A DNA stretch of 5,757 nt from Chrysiogenia bacterium. Lineage in GTDB: Bacteria; JAGRBM01. This document shows, one piece after another, positions 1 through 5,757 of the stretch. The stretch spans positions 1-5,757 of the forward strand of contig JAGRBM010000196.1 in NCBI GenBank assembly GCA_020434085.1. The letters are read 5' to 3'. A model generated the notes under the pieces. It did no database searches. It was not told where the DNA came from and saw only the letters and a list, made by a program, of their open reading frames with translations. Position 1 is the stretch's first letter, and each line of letters starts with the position of its first letter. The translations under genes and the position numbers were made by a program.

Positions 1-3000
1 GACGGGCGCGATGATTTGAGCGACACCTGCGACGTGTGGGCCGACGCGGTTGCTGCGTCCAACGTCGCCAGCCAGGCCGACCGCGCCACCGGCTCGACCG
101 ACGGCGTGCTGGCGCGCCTTGAAAACGCGACCACGGCGCTAACCGCATCGAAGGCGCTGAGCATGAGCGCGCCGCTGACGAGCGTCGCCGAACTCAACGC
201 GGGCAATGCCTCCTACATCGTCTTCGACCTTGGCAGCTTCGGGTGCGAGCACGGCGTGGCCAGCGCAGCGCGCGTAGCCGACGTGCTCATCCGCGACCCC
301 GACGGCTACGTCGATTCGCTCCTGGTGTGGGCCAGCAACGATCCCGCTCAGCTCGGGCGCCTGGTCTACAGCGCGCCGCGCAACGCCGGCAGCTTCAGCA
401 CCGACCCCATTGCGGTCGATCTCGGTGACGACGGGATGCGCTTCCGCTACCTCACCATTGCCAGCAACGACGCGAACATTCCCGACATCGATTCAATCGA
501 AGTCCTGCCCGAGGACACGAGCGCGCCGGAGACCACACTTCTGGTTTCCGAAAAACTCACCGTCTCCCTCATGGCCGCCGACAACGGCCCGGTGCTCCAC
601 GCCACATTCATGGGCGACGACACCGAGGGCGGCGAGAATCCGGCGGGCAGCATTGATAAGTTCCGCTACCGCTTCGATCTCGAAAGCGCTCCGGGCACCT
701 GGCAGGAAGTCAGCGCCAGCGGCGGGATGGGCGAGATCTACGAAGAGCTCACCGTCGATGGGAGCTACGACCTCCTTGTCGCCGCCGTGGACGCGCAGGG
801 CAATGAGGACGCGAGCCCCGACTCGGTGAGCTTCCTTATCGACACGACCGCGCCCGACGTGGCCAACATCACGCCCGACCCCATGAGCATGAACATCTAC
901 CGCGCGGCAACCGGCGGCTTCGCCAACATCGAGCTGCGCGCCGACATCACCGATCCGGGCTCGGGCGTGGACTTCGTCTTCGCCGATCCGGTCGGGGCTC
1001 CCAATCCCGAACCCTTCCTGATGAGCGCGGCGGGCCTGCCCAGCTACCGGGGCTTCTTCAGCGCGGCGAGCTTTGTCAGCTCCATGCCCACGACCGGCAC
1101 CTACGTCCTGATGGTTTACGCGCGTGATGCTTACGGCAACGAGAACAGCGCGCTCTCGACCGAAGTCACCGTCAATATCAACCTGTCGCCGCTCGCCGAC
1201 GCGGGCGCGGACGGCATGGTGCTCGAAGGCGAGCCCTATACCTCGCTCGACGCAAGCGCCACGACGGACCCCGAGGGCGATCCCTTCACCTACGCGTGGG
1301 TGCAGACTGCCGGGCCGCAGGTCATTCTGAGCGGCGCCGATACGGCCGCGCCGAGCTTCAGCGCGCCCGCCATTCCGACCAACACGCCGGTGGCGCTCAC
1401 CTTCGAACTCACCGTGAGCGATGACTGGAACGGCATCGCTACTGATACCGTCGATGTCACCGTCGTGAATGACAACCAGCCGCCGGTGGCCAGCGCCTCG
1501 GGCCCGGGCTACGCACGCTCGGGCGCGATGGTCGCGCTCAGCGGTGCGGGCTCCGCCGACGCCGATCAGGATCCGCTGCTTCCGGTGTGGAACCAGCTTC
1601 CGGGCGGACCGGTGGTGAGCCTGCAGAATCCCACCACGCTCACGCCGAGCTTTACTGCGCCCAATGTCGGCGATGCCGGCTGCCCGATGCCCGAGTGCAC
1701 GCTCAGCTTCCAGCTCACCGTTGCAGACGGCAACGGCGGCGTGGATGCGGCAACCACCCAGGTCATCGTGCGCGACCTCAACATCGATCCCATCGCGGAA
1801 GCGGGCCCGCCCATTCGCACCATCTTCGACGGGAACGCAATCACCCTTGATGGAAGCGCTTCGAGCGATCTCGATGGAAACATCGCGGTCTACCAGTGGG
1901 CGCTCACGGCCGGAAATAGCGCGCTGATTCCCGGCTGGACGGGCATTCCCAAGAGCTTCTCGACGCTCAGTATCCCGGCCGTCGAGGCCGGCGGCCCCAC
2001 GGCCCTGACTTTTGAGCTGACCGTCTACGACAACAACGGCGCAAGCGACACCGACACGGTTGTCGTGGTTGTCGAGGGCATGTGCGTGCAGAGCTTCTCG
2101 CTCATCGATCGCGCGCAGAACTTCGCGCGCCCCACGCTGCTGGCGGCCGATGAGAGCCGCGACCATCTCTACGTGCTCTCCCCGGACGCGGGTGGCGGGC
2201 TGCGCCGCATCGATTCCGGAGCGGGCGATCAGGTCAGCGCCCTGAGCACTTCGTTCACTTCGGGCGCAACCGACCTTGCACTCAACGAAACTTTCGGCCG
2301 CGTCTACTGGCTGAGCCCCGCCTCGGGCGGACGGCTGGTGAGCTACAACGTGGCCGGCGCATCGACCACCAGCCTGGTGCTCGGCGCGGGCTATATCAAA
2401 CTCGCGATCAATGAATCGGCCGGTGAGGTCTACGCCCTCAATACGACAACCGGCGCACTGGCCGTCGTCCACGCGGGCTTTGCGCTCCGCGGCACGGTGC
2501 CGCTTGCGCTCTCGGCTCCGGCGAGCGCGGACCTGGCCTACAACCCCGTGGACGGCACCGTGTGGGTGCGCGACGGCGGCACCATCACGCGGGTCGACCC
2601 TTCCGTCCCGGCGATCATGGACAGCTTTGCGCCCACGCTTGGCGGCACCGCCGACGGGCTGGTGGTGGACAAGGCAAGCGGCGACGCAATCATCACGCAC
2701 GACAATGGCTTTACCGTGATCGGCATGGGGCTTTCCGAGGCCGACTATGCAATCACCGGCAGCGGTCCCTTCCGCGTCTATCCCGCGCAGGTCATGGGCC
2801 ACTACTTCGCCACCGACCGCGCGCCAAACGCGCCGGGCGATCTCATCCAGCATCTCTACCGCATCAATGCCGCGACGACCGTTGTCGAGAGCATGGCGCT
2901 GACCATGAGCCCCGACACCCTCGTGGGCACGGCGATCACCTACGATGCAAGCTCCGGCGAATTACTGGTGCTGCACGGCCCGCTGGCCGGCGGCAGCACG

Positions 3001-4503
3001 CTCTTCAGCGTGGGCGCCGTCGACGCGCTGGCAAGCGTGGAGACCATCGAAGTGGCCGGCGGCGCCGCAGTGGCCATGGCCCCGCTCAATGGAAGCGTCT
3101 ACTCGCTCCAGAGCGGCGGAATGGTTTCGAAGATCAATCCCGTTGCCGCCACCGCCCAGAGCGTCCCGCTGGCGTTTAACACCAGCGACCTCGTCGTCGA
3201 CCCCACCAGCGGCGACGCCTACGTGGCCTCGGGCGCGCTCAATGAAATGCGCATGGTTATTCCGGGCGCGCCCATCACGATTGCAGGAACAGATCTTCGC
3301 GACCGCGCCGACACGCTCACCCCGGCCTTCGACCGTGCCGAGCTCTACGCCCTGGGCACTGCGCGTTCGAGCCAGAGTGGTCTGAGCCAGGTGGTCACCC
3401 AGACCGACGGCGTAAGTGCCTCGCTTGCAAGCGGACCAAGCGCCACGAGTGGCGGGCGCGCCGAGCTGGTTTATGACGCCGCGGCCGGAACCGGCGGCGT
3501 GCTCTATGAAACGAATGCTGCCGGACCTTCCATCCTGGTGACCGATCTCGATGGCGGAGCGCTCACGCGCGAGATCACGCTGAGCGTCGTGCCGCGCTCG
3601 CTCTATCTCGAAGAAGCCGCGGGCCGCCTGTGGGTCGGCGCCTATGGCGACGACGCCCTCGTCCGCATCGAGGTCGATGAACCCGGCGACCCGCAGTCAA
3701 TCGTGCCGACCCTCGACGGGCCCTCGGAGATCGTCCAGAACGACTCGACCGGCCTGCTCTACGTGCGCTGCGAGGGCGCCGACCGCGTACTGGCCATCGA
3801 TCCCGACGCCGCCACCGTCGCAGCAATTATCGACGCGGGCACGCTCGGGCGCTCTAACTTCGCGACCAGCAACGAGCGGCGCCGCACCCTGCTGTCCGAT
3901 CCGATCAACGAGAACGTCTACGTGCTCCGCGACGGCGGCGCCAACGGCCCCGGCGTCAGCGTGATCGAGAGCGGCGTCGATCATCCCGTGCGCGAGCTGC
4001 CCCAGCTCTCGGGCTTCGCGCCGCGGTCCATGGCACTCGACGATACGCGCGGCCTGCTCTTTGTCACCGACAATTCGCCGCTGCTCCATGCCATTCGCCT
4101 GGACGAGGACTTTGCGCCCAATACCCTGGAGCTGCCCGCCTCGCCCACGGACACCAAACGCGAACTGGTTGCCACCGATGCCATCGGCGGGCGTGTCTAC
4201 GTCACCGGCACCCACGTAATGAGCCTCATCGATCTCAACAATGGATGCGGCACCCAGCCCGTCCAGTACGGCATGCGCAGCGTGCCCGGCGAGACCCACA
4301 CGCGCTATGCCCGCGCAAACACCGCTTCAACGATCATTTCCCGGCCGGGGGAGAAACGCCTGCAACGCGGACTCAAGGATGGCCTTGCCAGAGTGCTGCC
4401 CGATGTGCGTTGCATGCCGGCCAAGTCCGTCACTGCCGACGGCGCGAACGCCCTCCCCCGACCGGAACTTCAATCTTTCAGCCACAATGGAGGCAAGCCA
4501 TGA
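1..4503 (+). CDS. Large modular exported protein, 5'-partial: discoidin-like, Ig-like, PKD x3, beta-propeller
   Basis: The frame is open from base 1 (first codons D-G-R-D-D-L), so the gene starts upstream; the TTG at 16 is not a credible start. Visible product: 1500 residues, numbered from base 1. Residues 6-172 look like a galactose-binding/discoidin-like module (IRDPDGYVDSLLVWASNDP near 97-115, FRYLTIASND near 148-157). Residues 173-287 and 288-394 are Ig/FnIII-like, each ending in an AxDxxGN-type strand. Residues 395-693 are three PKD/REJ-like modules. Residues 694-1416 are beta-propeller blades. Residues 1417-1500 form a basic tail. No enzyme active site, transmembrane segment or sorting signal (LPXTG, PEP-CTERM, MYXO-CTERM) is seen; a signal peptide could lie upstream. 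Eight cysteines are visible (10, 82, 561, 566, 695, 1257, 1416, 1471). The modules are known from adhesins and carbohydrate-binding surface proteins. Secretion and adhesion are inferred; the substrate is unknown. The stop overlaps the next start by ATGA. Confidence 0.9.
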   Translation, partial: DGRDDLSDTCDVWADAVAASNVASQADRATGSTDGVLARLENATTALTASKALSMSAPLTSVAELNAGNASYIVFDLGSFGCEHGVASAARVADVLIRDPDGYVDSLLVWASNDPAQLGRLVYSAPRNAGSFSTDPIAVDLGDDGMRFRYLTIASNDANIPDIDSIEVLPEDTSAPETTLLVSEKLTVSLMAADNGPVLHATFMGDDTEGGENPAGSIDKFRYRFDLESAPGTWQEVSASGGMGEIYEELTVDGSYDLLVAAVDAQGNEDASPDSVSFLIDTTAPDVANITPDPMSMNIYRAATGGFANIELRADITDPGSGVDFVFADPVGAPNPEPFLMSAAGLPSYRGFFSAASFVSSMPTTGTYVLMVYARDAYGNENSALSTEVTVNINLSPLADAGADGMVLEGEPYTSLDASATTDPEGDPFTYAWVQTAGPQVILSGADTAAPSFSAPAIPTNTPVALTFELTVSDDWNGIATDTVDVTVVNDNQPPVASASGPGYARSGAMVALSGAGSADADQDPLLPVWNQLPGGPVVSLQNPTTLTPSFTAPNVGDAGCPMPECTLSFQLTVADGNGGVDAATTQVIVRDLNIDPIAEAGPPIRTIFDGNAITLDGSASSDLDGNIAVYQWALTAGNSALIPGWTGIPKSFSTLSIPAVEAGGPTALTFELTVYDNNGASDTDTVVVVVEGMCVQSFSLIDRAQNFARPTLLAADESRDHLYVLSPDAGGGLRRIDSGAGDQVSALSTSFTSGATDLALNETFGRVYWLSPASGGRLVSYNVAGASTTSLVLGAGYIKLAINESAGEVYALNTTTGALAVVHAGFALRGTVPLALSAPASADLAYNPVDGTVWVRDGGTITRVDPSVPAIMDSFAPTLGGTADGLVVDKASGDAIITHDNGFTVIGMGLSEADYAITGSGPFRVYPAQVMGHYFATDRAPNAPGDLIQHLYRINAATTVVESMALTMSPDTLVGTAITYDASSGELLVLHGPLAGGSTLFSVGAVDALASVETIEVAGGAAVAMAPLNGSVYSLQSGGMVSKINPVAATAQSVPLAFNTSDLVVDPTSGDAYVASGALNEMRMVIPGAPITIAGTDLRDRADTLTPAFDRAELYALGTARSSQSGLSQVVTQTDGVSASLASGPSATSGGRAELVYDAAAGTGGVLYETNAAGPSILVTDLDGGALTREITLSVVPRSLYLEEAAGRLWVGAYGDDALVRIEVDEPGDPQSIVPTLDGPSEIVQNDSTGLLYVRCEGADRVLAIDPDAATVAAIIDAGTLGRSNFATSNERRRTLLSDPINENVYVLRDGGANGPGVSVIESGVDHPVRELPQLSGFAPRSMALDDTRGLLFVTDNSPLLHAIRLDEDFAPNTLELPASPTDTKRELVATDAIGGRVYVTGTHVMSLIDLNNGCGTQPVQYGMRSVPGETHTRYARANTASTIISRPGEKRLQRGLKDGLARVLPDVRCMPAKSVTADGANALPRPELQSFSHNGGKP
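16..516 (+). other. Galactose-binding/discoidin-like module (domain of the large protein)
   Basis: Residues about 6-172 (numbered from base 1). The opening 'WADAVAASNVAS' and the later 'VFDLGSFG', 'DSLLVWASNDP' and 'FRYLTIASND' stretches match the beta-strand pattern of bacterial galactose-binding-like modules, in which a sampled-position phrase such as VxASND is followed by a strand ending in DIDSIEV. Two cysteines (10 and 82) sit at its start and middle and could form a disulfide after export. Such modules usually bind sugars or help protein-protein contact, but ligand residues cannot be read from sequence alone. The assignment is from remembered family patterns, not a search, and the left edge may be cut. 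Confidence 0.5.
517..1182 (+). repeat. Two Ig/FnIII-like modules in tandem (domains of the large protein)
   Basis: Residues about 173-287 and 288-394. The first ends with YDLLVAAVDAQGNEDASPD (from residue 256) followed by FLIDTTAPDV, a phrase typical of bacterial Ig-like or FnIII-like repeats in which the final strand leads into a 'D-x-T-A-P' linker. The second carries the matching strand TYVLMVYARDAYGNENS (from residue 367). They probably act as rigid spacers between the discoidin-like module and the PKD array. Similarity between the two is structural in style and not close at residue level. Confidence 0.55.
1183..2079 (+). repeat. Three tandem PKD/REJ-like modules (domains of the large protein)
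   Basis: Residues 395-491, 492-592 and 593-693. Each has an early acidic loop followed by a tryptophan: DPEGDPFTYAW (W433), DADQDPLLPVW (W530) and DLDGNIAVYQW (W633). Each then has a late strand LTFELTV (466-472), LSFQLTV (568-574) or LTFELTV (669-675), so the period is about 97-103 residues. The YAWxQTAGP phrase after the first acidic loop is characteristic of the REJ-like or chitinase-associated PKD subtype; the classic WDFGDG form is absent. The acidic loops could bind calcium (inference). The second module has an inserted C-P-M-P-E-C loop (561-566). The DNA copies are well diverged, so this is old duplication. Confidence 0.8.
2080..4248 (+). repeat. Beta-propeller region, about 14-15 YVTN/NHL-like blades (domains of the large protein)
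   Basis: Residues 694-1416. A blade signature recurs: a strand ending in a small or acidic residue, then G-x-(V/L)-(Y/W/F)-V, then a second hydrophobic strand often ending in D. The central aromatic falls at 724, 769, 811 and 855, and again at 1211, 1254, 1307, 1354 and 1400, a spacing of 42-53 residues. Intermediate blades are looser, with one long insertion near 900-950. By eye there are 14-15 blades, enough for two seven-bladed propellers. Cysteines 695 and 1416 lie at the two ends. Propellers of this type bind proteins or glycans; no catalytic residue set is apparent. Confidence 0.7.
4249..4503 (+). other. Basic, non-repeat C-terminal tail of the large protein
   Basis: Residues 1417-1500. 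After the last propeller blade the protein changes character: it is rich in R, K, P, S and T, has no beta-strand periodicity, contains one cysteine (1471) and ends in HNGGKP. Third-position G/C preference looks weaker here than in the blades, with less usual codons such as AGA and CGA. All three + frames are open across this stretch, so open frame alone does not prove the reading. The continued frame ending in a neat ATGA overlap supports it. It could be a secretion or docking tail, a degenerate region, or the result of an old frameshift. Confidence 0.5.
4489..4493 (+). promoter_or_regulatory. Ribosome binding site (GGAGG) of the small coupled gene
   Basis: GGAGG lies 6 bases before the ATG at 4500, inside the last codons of the large gene. 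It is the strongest Shine-Dalgarno match in the window, and it fixes the start of the small gene at 4500, not at the in-frame ATG at 4245, which has no such site. Confidence 0.8.
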
Positions 4504-4697
4504 GTTCCTTTGGTGAACGATCCCTCAAACTGGTTCAGGGTGAGCCCGAACTTCCGGGCAGCCGCGAGCTCGAACGTCAGGCGCTCGAGCGCGAGCGCAA
4601 CTACGACGCCTCACGCAAGCGCAACCGCGTGCGCGCCACCCGCCGCGCGGGCACACTCTTGCAGAACGGGGTATCGGGTCGTCGCACCGCCGACTGA
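4500..4697 (+). CDS. Small basic protein, 65 aa, translationally coupled to the large gene
   Basis: ATG at 4500 overlaps the TGA of the large gene (ATGA), with GGAGG 6 bases upstream; TGA at 4695-4697. The product has 13 Arg and 2 Lys against 7 Glu and 2 Asp, a net charge near +6, with no cysteine, signal peptide or membrane segment. Residues 1-20 are moderately hydrophilic with a PELPG turn. Residues 22-49 are a highly charged, probably helical stretch (RELERQALERER, then RKRNRVRATRR). The end is GTLLQNGVSGRRTAD. The codons of this charged stretch show the strong third-position G/C bias of real genes here. I do not recognise the family. Coupling suggests production in step with the large protein, so a cytoplasmic partner or regulator is possible, but that is inference. 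It could also be a fortuitous frame, though RBS, overlap and codon bias argue against this. Confidence 0.65.
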   Translation: MSSFGERSLKLVQGEPELPGSRELERQALERERNYDASRKRNRVRATRRAGTLLQNGVSGRRTAD

Positions 4698-4728
4698 GGC
4701 CCGGCCCGGCGATGCAATTCGCGACGGG

Positions 4729-4744
4729 TTTACGAAGATTTACG
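4729..4744. repeat. Direct repeat TTTACG, twice with a 10-bp period
   Basis: TTTACG occurs at 4729-4734 and 4739-4744, exactly one DNA helical turn apart, in the gap just after the small gene. Such spacing allows a protein to contact the same face twice, but two hexamers alone can arise by chance. No regulator binding site is recognised. Confidence 0.3.
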
Positions 4745-4780
4745 CCTCTTGCGGGGCACCCATTTCCGCACTGTTCTGCC

Positions 4781-4808
4781 TTGTAGTACGCTCACACAGG
4801 TCTATCGG
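4781..4808 (+). promoter_or_regulatory. Weak sigma70-like promoter candidate for the lipoprotein gene
   Basis: TTGTAG (4781-4786) and TATCGG (4803-4808) are separated by 16 bases. Each matches only three of six consensus positions. The location, about 60 bases before the lipoprotein start, is plausible. In a GC-rich genome such a match is weak evidence. Confidence 0.18.
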
Positions 4809-4861
4809 ATCACCCATGGAGAGGGTTCCGCGTCGCTTTCATTAGCGGTGCGAGGACGGGC

Positions 4862-4865
4862 GAGG
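4862..4865 (+). promoter_or_regulatory. Possible ribosome binding site of the lipoprotein gene
   Basis: GAGG lies only 3 bases before ATG 4869, closer than usual. A second match, GAGGA at 4852-4856, lies 12 bases before it. Neither is ideal, but the signal peptide that follows supports this ATG. The in-frame GTG at 4848 would add seven residues and has no site before it. Confidence 0.35.
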
Positions 4866-4868
4866 TCT

Positions 4869-5757
4869 ATGCTCGGGGAGCTGACAACCACTACAAAACG
4901 CACCCTTGTGCGTGCCCTGGCGCTACTCGCTGCAGTCGCGCTGTGGGGCTGCGGCGGTGGCGGCGTGGTGGTGGCTCCCCCTCCGCCCGCACCTCCCGAG
5001 CCGTCCCTATTGGTCGTGCTTCCCGGACAGAGCTTTGAAGCCGGCGTCGGCGTTACGGGCGCGCCCGATGCGCAGGTCGCCGACGCGCTCTTCGCGATCG
5101 AGCTGATCGCCGTTGACGAGGACTTCCAGCCCTACACCGACTTCGCAGCGACGGTCGGCGTCTTCAGTTCCGATCCGGCCACACCGGTGCCGCTGGCCAC
5201 GACCTTTCCCACGGGCGAGGGCGTCGAGGCCCGCGTCCAACTGAACATCCGCCCGATCACCGCCGGCAGCGGCAACACGCTTACGCCGGTTCACATCGCC
5301 GACGAGCCCCTTGTCGCAGTGGAATCGGATCCCTTCAGCGTGAACGCGGGCGCGGCCACCCGGCTCATCACGCTGCTTCCCGGACAAAGCGTCATCCCTG
5401 CGCTCCCCCTTCCGGTGCGCAGCCCCGCTGCCGCCGCGCAGCAAGTGGGTGTCTCCTATCAGGTACGCGTTCTGGCCACCGACAGTGTGGGGAACACCGT
5501 GGGCTCGGCCGCTGGAAGCGTCTCGATTCTCACTTCGGACCCGCGCGACATCGAGCCCGCCAACGCCCCGCTCTCAAACGGCCAGGCGAGCTTCACCATC
5601 AACCCGATCTTTGCCCAGCCCAACGCCTTCATTCGCGCCACCACGGCGGGGCTCAGCGCCGGATTCTCCGACGATCACGTGGTGCTCAGTCAGCCCGCGC
5701 AGGATCTCTACGTGTTGCTTCCAACCCAGAGCCTGCGCGTCGATCAGGCCGGCGCGC
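4869..5757 (+). CDS. Predicted outer-membrane lipoprotein with LPGQ-type Ig-like repeats, 3'-partial
   Basis: ATG at 4869 opens a frame with no stop to the window edge (296 full codons). Residues 1-27 form a lipoprotein signal peptide: positive K10, R11 and R15, a hydrophobic run LALLAAVAL, then a lipobox L-W-G-C with Cys28 (bases 4950-4952). Trp at -2 is unusual. After Cys28 come GGGG and a proline-rich linker (PPPPAPPEP, 37-45). There is no Asp at +2, so outer-membrane sorting is expected in a Gram-negative cell. From residue 47 there are Ig-like repeats starting LLVVLPGQ (47), LITLLPGQ (166) and LYVLLPTQ (280), each with a strand containing AVD or ATD and then SSDP or TSDP. I recall similar LLPGE-type repeats in large bacterial surface proteins. 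A spacer or adhesive role is inferred. No enzyme motif is visible so far, and full length is unknown. Confidence 0.85.
   Translation, partial: MLGELTTTTKRTLVRALALLAAVALWGCGGGGVVVAPPPPAPPEPSLLVVLPGQSFEAGVGVTGAPDAQVADALFAIELIAVDEDFQPYTDFAATVGVFSSDPATPVPLATTFPTGEGVEARVQLNIRPITAGSGNTLTPVHIADEPLVAVESDPFSVNAGAATRLITLLPGQSVIPALPLPVRSPAAAAQQVGVSYQVRVLATDSVGNTVGSAAGSVSILTSDPRDIEPANAPLSNGQASFTINPIFAQPNAFIRATTAGLSAGFSDDHVVLSQPAQDLYVLLPTQSLRVDQAGA
5007..5757 (+). repeat. Tandem Ig-like repeat array of the lipoprotein (two full units and the start of a third)
   Basis: Unit 1 is 5007-5363 (119 codons), unit 2 is 5364-5705 (114 codons) and unit 3 begins at 5706. Aligned landmarks are LP-G/T-Q at lipoprotein residues 51-54, 170-173 and 284-287; the aspartate of the AVD/ATD strand at 83 and 205; and SDP at 101-103 and 223-225. 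Unit 2 also has the ATDSVGN phrase (203-209) typical of bacterial Ig-like domains. DNA copies are diverged, so the array is old and not a recent slippage product. Confidence 0.7.

Larger units (their letters stand above)
4698..4868 (+). other. Intergenic region between the small gene and the lipoprotein gene
   Basis: The 171 bases have no supported gene. No strong hairpin with a T tract is visible, so the end of the upstream transcript is not defined. The best hairpin is TGCGG (4750-4754) with CCGCA (4766-4770), a 5-bp stem with an 11-base loop and no T run. The stretch is less GC-rich than the flanking genes around 4725-4850, as expected for a promoter region. A nine-codon frame from ATG 4816 is too short to support. 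Confidence 0.6.

Noticed and set aside
16-18. TTG at 16 as the start of the large gene
   Set aside because: The frame stays open to base 1, no ribosome binding site precedes it, and no signal peptide follows; the protein begins outside the window.
493-2853. Antisense open frame of 786 codons on the - strand
   Set aside because: It is in exact codon register with the + gene, so it can be closed only by TTA, CTA or TCA codons in the sense gene, which are rare at this GC content. Its product has shadow composition (A, R, G, H, V, D rich) and no recognisable domain.
3697-4299. Antisense open frame of 200 codons on the - strand
   Set aside because: It is in the same codon register as the large gene, the same explanation as for the 493-2853 frame. 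It overlaps clear propeller blades and has no ribosome binding site that I can see.
4245-4697. A 150-residue protein starting at ATG 4245
   Set aside because: Its first 85 codons overlap the large gene and translate to an R/H/P-rich shadow. The good ribosome binding site points to ATG 4500 in the same frame.
4680-4726. CGTCGC / GCGACG hairpin as a terminator after the small gene
   Set aside because: The stem is only 6 bp with a loop of more than 30 bases and no T tract, and it starts within the coding sequence.
4510-4845. A 111-residue open frame overlapping the small gene and the gap
   Set aside because: The product is an S/A/T/R-rich shadow, the start is a TTG without a ribosome binding site, and the 65-residue frame has better codon bias and start signals.
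4683-4852. 8-bp inverted repeat CGCACCGC / GCGGTGCG about 150 bases apart
   Set aside because: A short GC-rich match at this distance is expected by chance; there is no target duplication or element between the arms.
4906-5106. A 66-residue open frame within the lipoprotein start
   Set aside because: It is out of frame with the lipoprotein, which has a clear signal peptide, lipobox and repeats over the same bases.
5007-5444. Antisense open frame of 145 codons opposite the lipoprotein
   Set aside because: It is in codon register with the lipoprotein gene, whose signal peptide and repeats are well supported; this is a GC-driven shadow.

Overview
This is a GC-rich stretch of bacterial DNA (roughly two thirds G+C by eye, with G or C strongly preferred at third codon positions). 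All supported genes read on the + strand. It looks like a cell-surface or exported-protein locus from a Gram-negative-type bacterium. The domain style (discoidin-like, Ig-like, PKD and beta-propeller modules, plus a repeat lipoprotein) fits a myxobacterial, deltaproteobacterial or similar environmental lineage, but no marker gene is present, so taxonomy is an inference. I see no RNA gene, mobile element, CRISPR array, enzyme or defence gene.

Layout. (1) Positions 1-4503: the 3' part of a very large modular protein. Its frame is open to the left edge, so the true start and any signal peptide lie upstream. The visible 1500 residues read as a galactose-binding/discoidin-like module, two Ig/FnIII-like modules, three tandem PKD/REJ-like modules, about 14-15 beta-propeller blades, and an 84-residue basic tail without a recognised anchor. 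(2) Positions 4500-4697: a 65-residue, strongly basic small protein. It overlaps the large gene's stop by ATGA and has its own good ribosome binding site, so the two are very probably co-translated. (3) Positions 4698-4868: a 171-base gap with no gene, no convincing terminator and only a weak promoter candidate. It contains a short direct repeat (TTTACG twice, 10 bp apart). (4) Positions 4869-5757 and beyond: the start of a predicted outer-membrane lipoprotein with tandem Ig-like repeats of about 115-119 residues, each opening with an LLPGQ-like motif. It runs off the right edge.

How they may work together. Both large proteins are built from extracellular binding or spacer modules and contain no recognisable catalytic domain. 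The simplest reading is surface display or adhesion: a long multi-domain exported protein next to a lipid-anchored repeat protein, with a small charged protein of unknown role between them. A joint function is inference from proximity and shared style. No previously undescribed system can be demonstrated here. The least explained items are the coupled small protein and the anchorless basic tail.
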